Made by a program: the position numbers and the translations under genes
Notes under the pieces: generated by a model
Told to the model about the DNA's origin: nothing
The model's database searches: none
The model's input: only the letters and a program-made list of their open reading frames with translations
Shown: in pieces, positions 16,953 to 26,506 of the stretch
Numbering within the stretch: position 1 is the stretch's first letter
Layout of the letters: every line of letters begins with the position of its first letter
Assembly: GCF_016820495.1 (NCBI RefSeq)
Contig: NZ_JADHDU010000001.1
Location: forward strand, 310,257 to 374,256
Length of the DNA stretch: 64,000 nt
Source of the DNA: Planococcus beigongshangi
GTDB lineage: Bacteria > Bacillota > Bacilli > Bacillales_A > Planococcaceae
Direction: 5' to 3'

Positions 16953-18014
16953 GTGCTGCTAATTATAATTTTATTATTAGTGATGACTATAGTAAAACTT
17001 ATACTTTATAAAAGAAGAAAATCTATGATATTTATTTTCATAATGTCGGTACTATTGTTTTTAATAGCTTCTTTAAAGAGCGTTAAATTTGCACCAGATG
17101 TTATAAATTATATTAATCATTTTAACAAAATTGGAAATCAAAGTACTTTGTCCATATGGACAAATTTTTTAAATGGTTCAGTTAAAGATCCGTTTTTTGA
17201 TTTTCTTTTAAAATTATTTAGCAATTTAAACATAAATCACTTTACGTGGTTAGCTTTATTTTCATTTGTCTTTTTAGTATCTATTGCTATCTTAATATAC
17301 CGGTATTCAAGTGATTTTTATTTAAGTTATATTGCTTTTATCTCATTAGGATATTTCTTTTTTTCTTTGACAGGTTTAAGGCAATCGTTGGCAATGGCTT
17401 TTATTATTCTGTCGTATAAATATCTAAGAGAAAAAAAATTTATGCCATTTTTGTTTATTGTATTATTTGCATCTTTATTTCATTCCTCAGCTCTGATTTT
17501 TCTAATAGCTTATCCTTTATCTTTTGTAAAGATAGGCATTAAACATTTGATAACATTATTAATTACTTTACTTACTGCAGTCTTTTTCGGAGACTTTATT
17601 AGATCTCTAATAAATAGTGTGGGTTGGAATGATTCTCTAATTAGTTACGCTGAAAGGGAAGTAACTTTAAATTACTCGGGTTTCATTATTCAATTAAGCA
17701 TTTTTATTTTTTGTTTAATTTATAAAAATAAGATTATTCAGCAGAATCCAAAAGATATCACCTTTTTCAACTTAATTTTTATAGGCTTAATATTTCAAAG
17801 CTTTACCATCGTTGTTGCTGAGTTCTTTAGAGTAAGTCTATATTTTAGTATTTTTAATATTATATTAATAACGAAAGCTATAATGTTAGAAAATGATAAA
17901 AAAGCTCGAGTACTAATTTACTTTCTAATTTTATTTGCACTAGTAGTTTATATATTTTGGAGTGGAACATTTTTTTCTTATGAATTTTTTTGGAACGATT
18001 CTTTCTATATGTAA
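16953..18014 (+). CDS. Repeat-unit polymerase (EpsG / Wzy family)
   Basis: A 353-residue integral membrane protein with about ten hydrophobic helices. The EpsG-family landmark GLRQSLAMAFIILSYKYLREKK is centred near 145, followed by ASLFHSSALIFLIAYP. A periplasm-facing loop precedes it. GTG 16953 has AGGAG seven bases upstream and is chosen over GTG 16932, which lies before that site. It joins flipped repeat units outside the membrane, with chain length set by CapA/CapB. It is the only polymerase candidate here. Confidence 0.85.
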   Translation: MLLIIILLLVMTIVKLILYKRRKSMIFIFIMSVLLFLIASLKSVKFAPDVINYINHFNKIGNQSTLSIWTNFLNGSVKDPFFDFLLKLFSNLNINHFTWLALFSFVFLVSIAILIYRYSSDFYLSYIAFISLGYFFFSLTGLRQSLAMAFIILSYKYLREKKFMPFLFIVLFASLFHSSALIFLIAYPLSFVKIGIKHLITLLITLLTAVFFGDFIRSLINSVGWNDSLISYAEREVTLNYSGFIIQLSIFIFCLIYKNKIIQQNPKDITFFNLIFIGLIFQSFTIVVAEFFRVSLYFSIFNIILITKAIMLENDKKARVLIYFLILFALVVYIFWSGTFFSYEFFWNDSFYM

Positions 18015-18070
18015 ATGTAAAATTTAATCGATTTAATATGATTTGAAAATGATGCAGGTAAATTTAAAGG

Positions 18071-19288
18071 ATGTGTATAGTCATTAAAATTCTACAAATT
18101 AACGCTGTTAATAGTATTAGAAGTACAGGGAGAACTACGATGGAAACTTCTGTTTTTTTAGAAGAATCTGGTCATGAGAGCTTTGTGGCGTTTGCTTCTG
18201 GATACTCTAACGAAAAAAGTTTAAAAATGAGTTCGGTGGCGGACTCTATGTTACATGGTTTTTTTTCTAGATTAACTGGTAAACAAGCTTATTTTTCAAT
18301 GAACGAAACTAGAAAACTATTGAAATTTATCGATGAAATAAAGCCAAATGTAGTTCATTTAAGAAATTTGCATTCAAATTATATAAATTTGAACACCTTA
18401 TTAAAGTATTTAGCTCTAAACGATATTCCAACCGTTTTAACTCTGCATGATTGTTGGTTTTATACAGGGAAGTGTACACATTACACATTAGACAATTGCT
18501 ATAAATGGAAGTCAGAATGTAATAATTGTCCAAGGCTCAAAAAAGATAACCCTAGCTGGTTTTTTGATAAAACCACTGAAATGTATTCTGATAAAAAGGA
18601 GAATTTCGGAAATATTAAAAGACTCGCAGTTGTCGGTGTTTCAGATTGGATCACTAATGAAGCGAAAATGTCTTTTTTATCTAATTCTAAAATATTGAGG
18701 AGAATATATAACTGGGTTGATTTAGATATATTTAAACCGTCAGAAGTAGGAGATATAAAAAGAAAACTAGGCATTGAAAAGAAATTCGTGATCTTAGGTG
18801 TAGCAAGCCGCTGGAGTGAAGAAAAAGGTCTGAATACATTTATCGATTTAGCAAATAATGTTTCAAAAGATATAGCTATTGTTTTAGTTGGAAATATTGA
18901 AAGCAGTACAGTTTTACCCCCTAACATAATATCTATACAAGAAACCCATGACATAAAAGAACTAGTTCAATATTATTCTCTAGCAGATGTTTTTTTGAAT
19001 CTTTCGCTTGAAGAATCTTTTGGAAAGGTAACTGCTGAATCTTTAGCATGCGGAACTCCGGTGATTGTACTCAATTCAACAGCAAATCCCGAATTGGTAG
19101 GAGATGGATGCGGAGTTATTATAGAAGATAAAGATATACAAAACTTAGTAACCAGCATAGAGAACATCAAATTAAATGGAAAAAATATGTATAAAGACAA
19201 ATGTATTGACTTTGCTCACAAAAACTTTTCTAAATATGACAGATTAAATGATTATCTAACTTTATATAAAGATATTACTAATTCATGA
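18071..19288 (+). CDS. Glycosyltransferase family 4
   Basis: A GT-B enzyme of about 401-405 residues. Motifs: KILQINAVNSIRSTGRTT at the N-terminus, VVHLRNLHSNYINL (about 95), LHDCWFYTGKCTHY (about 125), LGVASRWSEEKGLN (donor domain) and the EX7E motif SLEESFGKVTAESLACGTPVI. The CxH...C-C cluster in the HDCWFYTGKC...C..C region is typical of this subgroup. The ATG at 18071 abuts AAAGG with no spacing, and relatives of this type usually begin MKILQIN, which would be an ATT start at 18083. The start is therefore uncertain by four codons. Confidence 0.88.
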   Translation: MCIVIKILQINAVNSIRSTGRTTMETSVFLEESGHESFVAFASGYSNEKSLKMSSVADSMLHGFFSRLTGKQAYFSMNETRKLLKFIDEIKPNVVHLRNLHSNYINLNTLLKYLALNDIPTVLTLHDCWFYTGKCTHYTLDNCYKWKSECNNCPRLKKDNPSWFFDKTTEMYSDKKENFGNIKRLAVVGVSDWITNEAKMSFLSNSKILRRIYNWVDLDIFKPSEVGDIKRKLGIEKKFVILGVASRWSEEKGLNTFIDLANNVSKDIAIVLVGNIESSTVLPPNIISIQETHDIKELVQYYSLADVFLNLSLEESFGKVTAESLACGTPVIVLNSTANPELVGDGCGVIIEDKDIQNLVTSIENIKLNGKNMYKDKCIDFAHKNFSKYDRLNDYLTLYKDITNS

Positions 19289-19368
19289 GATTTGGTTTTT
19301 ATATAAAAGTACCAGCTCTCAAATGTTTCATTTATCAAATGACGAATTAAATTTTAGGAGGTATGAAT

Positions 19369-20394
19369 ATGTTTAGAAATAAAATATTATTAATTACTGG
19401 TGGTACAGGTTCGTTTGGAAATGCAGTACTTAATAGATTTCTAGATACAGACATTAAAGAAATTCGTTTATTTTCAAGAGATGAAAAAAAGCAAGAAGAC
19501 ATTCGTAAAAGATTAAATAATCCTAAAGTTAAATATTACATTGGTGATGTAAGAGATATAAACAGTATTAATACTGCAATGAATAATGTAGATTACGTAT
19601 TCCATGCTGCTGCATTAAAACAAGTTCCATCATGCGAGTTTTTCCCGATGGAAGCTGTTAAAACTAATGTTTTAGGTACTGAAAATGTACTTAATGCCGC
19701 AATCCAAAACAATGTCAAAAAGGTTATCTGCTTATCAACTGATAAAGCAGTATACCCGATCAATGCTATGGGTATTTCCAAAGCAATGATGGAAAAAGTT
19801 ACTGTGGCAAAATCGAGAACAGTAAGTGTCGATGATACAAATATTAGTGGTACACGTTACGGTAATGTTATGGCTTCCCGCGGCTCAGTAATCCCTTTGT
19901 TCATCAACCAAATTAAGACTGGAAAACCATTGACAATAACTGATCCAGAAATGACAAGATATTTAATGTCGCTGGAAGATGCGGTTGAACTAGTTCTATT
20001 TGCGTTCCTAAACTCAAATCAAGGAGACATCTTCGTTCAAAAAGCTCCTGCTTCTACGATTGGTGATCTAGCTCAAGCACTTAAAGAGTTATTTAAAGTT
20101 GATAATCCTATTGAAGTGATTGGTACACGTCATGGGGAAAAATTATATGAAACTCTCCTTACTAGAGAAGAAATGGCTGTTGCTACAGATATGGGAGGCT
20201 ATTATCGCATCCCGGCTGATAACCGCGATTTAAATTATAATAAATACTTCACTGAAGGTGAAGAAGAAATCTCAGAAGGATGGGAGTACAACTCTCACAA
20301 TACACATCGTCTATCAATGCAGGAAATTAAAGACTTGCTCCTGACACTTGATGTTGTTAAAGAAGAACTGGAAAATATGGGTGTCATACAATGA
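19369..20394 (+). CDS. capE: UDP-GlcNAc 4,6-dehydratase / 5-epimerase CapE
   Basis: First enzyme of UDP-N-acetyl-L-fucosamine synthesis: it dehydrates UDP-GlcNAc and inverts C5. The 341-residue soluble SDR has LLITGGTGSFGNAV (NAD loop), LSTDKAVYPINAMGISKA (in place of the YxxxK motif, as in CapE/FnlA) and SGTRYGNVMASRGSVIPLF. Among ATGs, 19369 lies seven bases after AGGAGG, whereas 19363 is only one base away. capF follows with a four-base overlap. CapE, CapF and CapG act in sequence, so this block makes UDP-L-FucNAc. Confidence 0.95.
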   Translation: MFRNKILLITGGTGSFGNAVLNRFLDTDIKEIRLFSRDEKKQEDIRKRLNNPKVKYYIGDVRDINSINTAMNNVDYVFHAAALKQVPSCEFFPMEAVKTNVLGTENVLNAAIQNNVKKVICLSTDKAVYPINAMGISKAMMEKVTVAKSRTVSVDDTNISGTRYGNVMASRGSVIPLFINQIKTGKPLTITDPEMTRYLMSLEDAVELVLFAFLNSNQGDIFVQKAPASTIGDLAQALKELFKVDNPIEVIGTRHGEKLYETLLTREEMAVATDMGGYYRIPADNRDLNYNKYFTEGEEEISEGWEYNSHNTHRLSMQEIKDLLLTLDVVKEELENMGVIQ

Positions 20395-21503
20395 CAAAAA
20401 TTTTAGTGACAGGTGCGAATGGATTTGTCGGTAAGAACTTGGTGGCGGAATTAAGAAATCAGGGTCATGAAAAGTTATATCTATTTAATAGAGAGAACTC
20501 TTCTGTGGACCTTGAAGAATTTACAAAAGACTGTGACTTCGTTTTTCATTTGGCAGGAGTTAACCGGCCCCAAAATGAAAGTGAGTTAATGGAAGGGAAC
20601 CAGGCTTTAATATCACAATTGCTCGGTTTTCTAATTAAAAATGAAAACAAAGCTCCAGTATTAATTACATCCTCGATTCAAGCAGAAAAAGAAAACCCCT
20701 ATGGTCAGAGCAAAAAGGCCGGCGAAGACGAAGTGTTTGCATATGCAAAGGAAACAGGTGCAAATGTATTTGTTTACAGATTGCCAAACTTATTCGGCAA
20801 ATGGAGTAAACCGAATTATAATACAGTAGTTGCAACATACTGTTACAACATTGCTAGAAATATGGATATTCAAGTTAATAATCCAGCTGCTCTTTTAGAA
20901 TTAGCTTATATCGATGATGTGATGGAAGAGTTTTTAAAAGCACTTGAGGGAACTCCGACTATCGATGGAGATTTTTGTGTTATTCCAGTTACACATAAAG
21001 TTAAGTTAGGTGAATTAGCTAACCGTATCAGAAGTTATAAAGAAAGCAGAATCTCTTTGGCTGTTCCTGAGATGAGCGACGAACTGAACAAGAAATTATA
21101 TAGTACTTACCTAAGCTTCTTACCTGAAGACGATTTTTTATATGATTTAAAAATGAATGTTGATAATCGTGGGTCGTTTACGGAATTCCTCCGCACACCA
21201 GATCGCGGTCAGGTGTCAGTTAATATCTCTAAACCAGACATCACTAAAGGAAATCACTGGCACCATACAAAAAACGAGAAGTTTCTAGTAGTCAGTGGTA
21301 ATGGTTTAATCAGATTCAGAAATATTTATTCAGAAGAAATTATCGAATACTACGTTAATGGTGATAAATTACAAGTAGTAGATATTCCTACAGGCTACAC
21401 ACATTCAATTATAAATGTAGGAGAAACAGATTTAGTTACAGTAATGTGGGTGAACGAAAGCTTTGATCCAGAGAAGCCAGACACTCATTATTTGGAGGTT
21501 TAA
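20391..21503 (+). CDS. capF: CapF bifunctional epimerase/reductase (SDR plus cupin)
   Basis: Second enzyme of UDP-L-FucNAc synthesis. The N-terminal SDR domain (ILVTGANGFVGKNL at 4-17, then YGQSKKAGED as the YxxxK element) reduces the 4-keto intermediate. The C-terminal cupin domain (about 250-370, NHWHHTKNEKFLVVSGNG with metal-binding His) handles the C3 epimerisation. Length 370 matches S. aureus CapF. The start overlaps the capE stop (ATGA) and the stop is two bases before capG. Confidence 0.95.
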   Translation: MTKILVTGANGFVGKNLVAELRNQGHEKLYLFNRENSSVDLEEFTKDCDFVFHLAGVNRPQNESELMEGNQALISQLLGFLIKNENKAPVLITSSIQAEKENPYGQSKKAGEDEVFAYAKETGANVFVYRLPNLFGKWSKPNYNTVVATYCYNIARNMDIQVNNPAALLELAYIDDVMEEFLKALEGTPTIDGDFCVIPVTHKVKLGELANRIRSYKESRISLAVPEMSDELNKKLYSTYLSFLPEDDFLYDLKMNVDNRGSFTEFLRTPDRGQVSVNISKPDITKGNHWHHTKNEKFLVVSGNGLIRFRNIYSEEIIEYYVNGDKLQVVDIPTGYTHSIINVGETDLVTVMWVNESFDPEKPDTHYLEV

Positions 21504-21505
21504 AG

Positions 21506-22630
21506 ATGAAGAAACTAAAAGTAATGACTGTAGTGGGAACTCGACCAGAAATCATCAGACTTTCAGCAGTCATCAATAAATTAGAAGAATCAAATGCGAT
21601 TGAACATATCCTTGTACATACGGGGCAGAACTATGATTATGAATTGAATGAAGTTTTTTTTGAAGATTTTAATCTGAGAAAGCCGGATTATTTCTTAAAT
21701 GCAGCCAATGGTACCGCTGTAGAAACAATCGGAAATATTCTTGTTAAAATTGATCCTATTTTGGAAGAAGTAAAGCCAGAAGCATTATTGGTACTCGGTG
21801 ATACAAATAGCTGTCTATGTGCAATAGCTGCAAAGAGAAAACAGATTCCTATTTTTCATATGGAAGCAGGAAATAGATGCTTTGATCAGCGTGTCCCTGA
21901 AGAAACGAATCGTAAAATTGTTGATCATACTGCTGATATTAACTTAACTTACAGTGATATCGCTAGAGAGTATCTATTAAGAGAAGGCTTACCGGCAGAT
22001 CGTATTATCAAAACAGGCAGCCCAATGTTTGAGGTTCTCAACTCAAGAAAAGATGATATTGAAAAATCAACTATAGTAGAGAAACTGAACCTTGAAGAAG
22101 GTAAATATTTTGTGGTTTCTGCTCACCGGGAAGAAAACATTAGTTCTGAAAAGAACTTTATGGACTTGTGTGAGAGTTTAAATGCAGTTGCTGATCAATA
22201 TAGTATGCCAATAATTATTAGTACTCATCCTAGAACTCAAAAAATGATTGAAACTAGAGGGATAAGATTTAACTCTTTAATTAAGACTATGAAACCTTTA
22301 GGCTTTATTGATTACGTGAAACTTCAAATGAAAGCTAAAGCTGTACTAAGCGATAGTGGAACTATTAGTGAAGAGTCTTCTATACTTGGTTTTAAATCGT
22401 TGAATATAAGACAGGCTCATGAGCGACCAGAGGCGATGGAAGAAACTTCAGTTATGATGGTGGGCTTAGAAAAAGAAAGAGTTTTACAGGGATTAGAAAT
22501 TTTAGAGAATCAAAAAGAAAATACTTTAAGAATAGTAGAAGATTATAGTATGCCAAATGTTTCTGATAAAGTGTTAAGAATTATACTGTCATATACAGAT
22601 TATATTAATAGAACTGTGTGGAAGAAGTAA
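21506..22630 (+). CDS. capG: CapG UDP-N-acetyl 2-epimerase (WecB family)
   Basis: Third enzyme of the pathway, inverting C2 to give UDP-L-FucNAc. The 374-residue GT-B-like fold has VVGTRPEIIRLSAVI at the N-terminus, HTGQNYD (about 36), LGDTNSCLCAIAAKR (about 95), HMEAGNRCFDQRVPEETNRK (about 118) and SDSGTISEESSILG (about 288), the usual WecB/MnaA landmarks. AGGTTTAAAG precedes the ATG. It sits directly after capF, so the FucNAc module is complete. Confidence 0.95.
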   Translation: MKKLKVMTVVGTRPEIIRLSAVINKLEESNAIEHILVHTGQNYDYELNEVFFEDFNLRKPDYFLNAANGTAVETIGNILVKIDPILEEVKPEALLVLGDTNSCLCAIAAKRKQIPIFHMEAGNRCFDQRVPEETNRKIVDHTADINLTYSDIAREYLLREGLPADRIIKTGSPMFEVLNSRKDDIEKSTIVEKLNLEEGKYFVVSAHREENISSEKNFMDLCESLNAVADQYSMPIIISTHPRTQKMIETRGIRFNSLIKTMKPLGFIDYVKLQMKAKAVLSDSGTISEESSILGFKSLNIRQAHERPEAMEETSVMMVGLEKERVLQGLEILENQKENTLRIVEDYSMPNVSDKVLRIILSYTDYINRTVWKK

Positions 22631-22673
22631 AACGACATTATATTATATTAAATTTAAGATAAGAGGGTTAAAG

Positions 22674-24005
22674 ATGGATAACTTGAATAAAAGAATAAGT
22701 GCAGGACAGGAAAAAATTGCTGTAATCGGATTGGGATATGTGGGGCTACCACTAGCAGTTAGTTTTGCTAAACATGTAAACGTAATTGGCTTTGATATTG
22801 ATTCTAATAAAATAGAAAAATACACTAACGGAATTGATGTTACCAAAGAAATTGGCAATGAAGAAATTAAAAATACTAAAGTGATTTTTTCTCATAATGA
22901 ATCAGACCTTAAGTCTAGCAGATTCCTCATCGTTTCAGTCCCCACGCCAGTAAACTCTAACAAAATTCCAGATTTAGCACCAGTCATTAGTGCAAGTAGA
23001 ATGATTGGTAGAAATTTGCAAAAAGGTTCAATTGTAGTATATGAATCAACAGTTTATCCAGGGGTAACAGAAGAAATTTGTATTCCTATTTTAGAAGAAG
23101 AATCTGGATTAAAATGTGGAGTTGACTTCAAAATTGGCTATTCACCTGAACGCATTAATCCTGGAGATAAGGTAAATACTTTAGAGAATATTGTTAAAAT
23201 AGTATCGGGAATGGATGAAGAAAGCCTAGAAATCATTGCTAAAGTCTACGAAATTATTATTAAAGCAGGTGTATATCGTGCAGAAAGTATTAAAGTGGCA
23301 GAAGCTGCGAAAGTAATTGAAAATTCACAGCGAGATATCAATATTGCTTTTATGAATGAGTTAGCTATGGTATTTAATAAAATGGATATAGATACTAATG
23401 CAGTATTAAAAGCAGCTGGGACGAAGTGGAACTTCTTAGATTTTAAGCCGGGTCTTGTAGGTGGACATTGTATTAGTATAGATCCATATTATTTTATTTA
23501 TAAAGCTGAAGAATTAGGGTATCATTCTCAAATCATTTTATCGGGAAGAAAAATAAATGATGGAATGGGAAAATATGTTGCAGAAAATATTATTAAAAAA
23601 ATTGTTAAAAGTGGAAAAGACTTAAATAATTCAAAAGTAGCCATTTTAGGGTTAGCTTTTAAAGAAGATTGTCCAGATGTTAGAAACTCTAAAGTCTTTG
23701 AAATAATTCACGAATTAAAAGAATATAATGTTAAAACCACAGTTATAGATCCGTTAGTTGACAAAAAAGAAATAGCCCAAGAATATAATATTGTAATTGA
23801 AGATTTTGAAAATATTTTTGATATGGATGCAGTTGTATTAGCAGTTCCTCATTTAGAATTTAAAAATTTAAGTTTAGAGGAATTAAATTCCTTATTTGAG
23901 AGTCATAATAAACTTGAAAATAAAGAAAAGATACTAATCGATGTAAAAGGTGTGCTTGACAAAAATAAAGCTCTTGATAACAATTTCATATACTGGAGTT
24001 TGTAA
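22674..24005 (+). CDS. UDP-N-acetylhexosamine 6-dehydrogenase (WecC/TviB/CapL type)
   Basis: NAD-dependent oxidation of a UDP-HexNAc to the uronic acid, giving the capsule an acidic sugar. The 443 residues show VIGLGYVGLPLAVSFAK (Rossmann), ESTVYPGVTEE, the Lys/Asn region EAAKVIENSQRDINIAFMNE, and GLVGGHCISIDPYYF with the catalytic Cys, followed by AILGLAFKEDCPDVRNSK. The TviB/WbpA subgroup (UDP-GlcNAc or UDP-GalNAc) fits better than UDP-glucose dehydrogenases. No separate C4 epimerase is visible, so GlcNAcA is the simplest product, with GalNAcA possible. Confidence 0.92.
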   Translation: MDNLNKRISAGQEKIAVIGLGYVGLPLAVSFAKHVNVIGFDIDSNKIEKYTNGIDVTKEIGNEEIKNTKVIFSHNESDLKSSRFLIVSVPTPVNSNKIPDLAPVISASRMIGRNLQKGSIVVYESTVYPGVTEEICIPILEEESGLKCGVDFKIGYSPERINPGDKVNTLENIVKIVSGMDEESLEIIAKVYEIIIKAGVYRAESIKVAEAAKVIENSQRDINIAFMNELAMVFNKMDIDTNAVLKAAGTKWNFLDFKPGLVGGHCISIDPYYFIYKAEELGYHSQIILSGRKINDGMGKYVAENIIKKIVKSGKDLNNSKVAILGLAFKEDCPDVRNSKVFEIIHELKEYNVKTTVIDPLVDKKEIAQEYNIVIEDFENIFDMDAVVLAVPHLEFKNLSLEELNSLFESHNKLENKEKILIDVKGVLDKNKALDNNFIYWSL

Positions 24006-24043
24006 TTGGAAAAAGTTTGTGTTCTGAAGTCAGGAGAATTGAT

Positions 24044-24979
24044 ATGTTAAAATTTTTGTATTCCATAAAATTTCATTTAAAAATTAGTGCCGCAAGAAAC
24101 TCCTTTTTTAGAAAGTTGCTTAATCTTTTAATTATATTTTTATCTCTAACTGCCAATGTCTGGGTGAAAATTGATTTTAAAATAAATAAAAAAAGTTCTG
24201 GAATTAATCTTCTAGATGTAAGGGAAAGAAAAGTAGTTGTCAGTTTAACTACTTTTCCCGCTAGAATTGACACGATATGGATTTCAATCGAATCAATATT
24301 TAGACAAACATACAAGCCGGATATAGTAATATTATGGCTAGCAAAAAGCCAATTTAAAGACATACAAAGTCTTCCTCATAATTTAAAAAAATTACAGAAG
24401 AAAGGATTAGAAATTAGATTTTGTGATGATTTGAGATCGCATAAAAAGTATTACTATGCATTTAAAGAATTTTCAAAAGATATTATTATTACAATTGATG
24501 ATGATGTTATTTATCCTGAAAACACTATAGAAGCTTTAATAAAACTTCATAAAATATATCCCGAATATATATGTTGTAATAGAGCACATTTAATTACAAC
24601 AACTAAGGGGAACCAAATAAAGTCTTATGAAGAATGGCTACAGAATCCCCTCGAAATCACAGACCCTACGGAAATGCTTTGTCCAACTGGTGTAAGTGGA
24701 GTTTTATATCCACCTAATTCAGTTAATGAGGAAGTTTTTAATAAAGAAAGTATTAAAAAGCTGTGCTTTCACGCAGATGATTTATGGTTAAAAGCAATGT
24801 CCATAATAAATAATACTAAAGTAGTGAAGTCTACAGAATTCCCAAGTGAATTTTTTGTAGTAAGCTCGAGTCAAAAGGAGTCATTGGGACAAATAAATAT
24901 TATTCAAAATCAAAACAATAAACAACTCCAAGCAATAATTAAGGAATACAATATTGAGTTTTCAAATAGAACAATTTAA
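24044..24979 (+). CDS. GT-A type glycosyltransferase with DDD motif
   Basis: A 311-residue protein from ATG 24044, which has AGGAG seven bases upstream; the TTG at 24017 lies before it. An N-terminal hydrophobic segment (about 30-50) may hold it at the membrane. VVSLTTFPARIDTIWISIES, ILWLAKSQF and ITIDDDVIYPENTIEAL form the nucleotide-sugar core with the metal-binding acidic triad, and HADDLWLKAM is a likely catalytic element. This subgroup is common in capsule loci. It is the fourth transferase besides the priming enzyme. Confidence 0.82.
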   Translation: MLKFLYSIKFHLKISAARNSFFRKLLNLLIIFLSLTANVWVKIDFKINKKSSGINLLDVRERKVVVSLTTFPARIDTIWISIESIFRQTYKPDIVILWLAKSQFKDIQSLPHNLKKLQKKGLEIRFCDDLRSHKKYYYAFKEFSKDIIITIDDDVIYPENTIEALIKLHKIYPEYICCNRAHLITTTKGNQIKSYEEWLQNPLEITDPTEMLCPTGVSGVLYPPNSVNEEVFNKESIKKLCFHADDLWLKAMSIINNTKVVKSTEFPSEFFVVSSSQKESLGQINIIQNQNNKQLQAIIKEYNIEFSNRTI

Positions 24980-24996
24980 AAGTAGGTTATATAATA

Positions 24997-26409
24997 ATGA
25001 AAAATGCCATTCTCAGTAAATTTTTGAATTTTTCTTATGGAAGTTGGGTAGGATTAGTCATAGGTTTATTAACAACTATGATAGTTACAAGAATACTTCC
25101 AGTCGAAGCTTTTGGAATGGCTTCTATGTATATTTTATTCATCCAAGTAGGAATGATAATTACTATTTTTGGGACTGATCAAGCGTTCGTACGTTTCTTT
25201 TATGAAGAAACAGAAGATAAACGCGGTATGCTTTTATACAATGTATTAAGATTTCCCTTTTTAAATAGCATAATAGTAATTATAATAGTTCTTATTTTTT
25301 ATAGACCCATATCTTTATTTTTGTTTGGTTTCGAAAGTATTTTCTTAGGTTTACTATTGGTCTTTGGGATAGTAATGCAAATATTACTACGCTACAGTCA
25401 GCTAGTTATTAGAATGCAACAAAGAGCAAATTTATTTTCAATTCTTCAAATCATTCAAAAATTCTTAATTTTAATATTCACTATTCTATTCTTTTACTTT
25501 TACAAAGAAAGTTTTATAATTTTAGTTTACTCAGAATTAGTCTCATTAATCATAATAGTTATAATTTCAATTGTTTTAAGTCAAAAATACTGGAATATTA
25601 GTAACATTAAAAATAATAGTATGAAACATACTCAAAAGGATATTTTAAAATATAGTATTCCTTTCATGTTTACCATATTAATTACCTGGCTTTTCGAAGC
25701 ATTTGATAAAATAGCTTTGAGACAATGGAGTAATTTTGAAGAATTAGGATTATATACAGCTGCAATGAAGCTTGTGTCTTTAGTTTTAGTTCTAAAAGGA
25801 ACTTTTTCTACATTTTGGACCCCAGTTGCATTTGAGAAATTTGAGAACGATCCTGGTAATCTAGATTTTTTTCGGAATATTTCAGTTGCAGTTTCGTTTG
25901 CTATGTTTTTTGTAGCTATCATAAGTATTGCTGGTAAAGATTTAATAATAATTTTACTTGGCAGCGAATATAAAGAAGCTGCATTAATCATGCCATTTTT
26001 AGTTTTCATGCCAGTCCTTTATACAATATCAGAAACAACTGTTATTGGAATCAATTTCTATAAAAAAATAAATTGGCATATTTTAATAGCTCTTATATGC
26101 TGTATTTTTAATATCTTCGGTAATTGGTTGCTAGTGCCTGCCTATGGAGCAGTTGGTGCGTCGATAGCTACTGCACTTTCATTTGTCATTTTTTTTAGTA
26201 TTAGGACACATATTTCTTTGAAATATTTTAAAATCAAATATCCGTTAAAAAGAATCTATTCAATGATAATTGTGATTTCTTTATACGCCTCCGTCTCTAT
26301 AACTTTAGAGAACATTTGGACAAACTTTTTTTATGGGGTAATTGCAATGACTGTTTTAATTTTATTATTTTACAAGGACTTAGTGGATTTTTACAAAATT
26401 CGTAAATAA
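24997..26409 (+). CDS. Repeat-unit flippase (Wzx, MOP superfamily)
   Basis: A 470-residue polytopic protein with about 12-14 hydrophobic helices. FLNFSYGSWVGLVIGLLTT at the N-terminus, IVTRILPVEAFGMASMY and the mid-protein FEAFDKIALRQWSNFEELGLYTAAMKLV are standard for oligosaccharide flippases, which move the undecaprenyl-linked unit to the outer face. The ribosome-binding site is weak (AAGTAGG, far upstream), suggesting coupling to the transferase 17 bp before. It is the last gene of the AT-rich cassette; base composition returns to genomic norms soon after. Confidence 0.93.
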   Translation: MKNAILSKFLNFSYGSWVGLVIGLLTTMIVTRILPVEAFGMASMYILFIQVGMIITIFGTDQAFVRFFYEETEDKRGMLLYNVLRFPFLNSIIVIIIVLIFYRPISLFLFGFESIFLGLLLVFGIVMQILLRYSQLVIRMQQRANLFSILQIIQKFLILIFTILFFYFYKESFIILVYSELVSLIIIVIISIVLSQKYWNISNIKNNSMKHTQKDILKYSIPFMFTILITWLFEAFDKIALRQWSNFEELGLYTAAMKLVSLVLVLKGTFSTFWTPVAFEKFENDPGNLDFFRNISVAVSFAMFFVAIISIAGKDLIIILLGSEYKEAALIMPFLVFMPVLYTISETTVIGINFYKKINWHILIALICCIFNIFGNWLLVPAYGAVGASIATALSFVIFFSIRTHISLKYFKIKYPLKRIYSMIIVISLYASVSITLENIWTNFFYGVIAMTVLILLFYKDLVDFYKIRK

Positions 26410-26506
26410 CTTTAGGTAGTGTCGCGCCCCTGTGGTTTGTCCCCCTTTTTTTGGACAACTTAAACGACTGCTTTTAAGACTGTAAATGCGCCTCTGAAAA
26501 TCGCGA

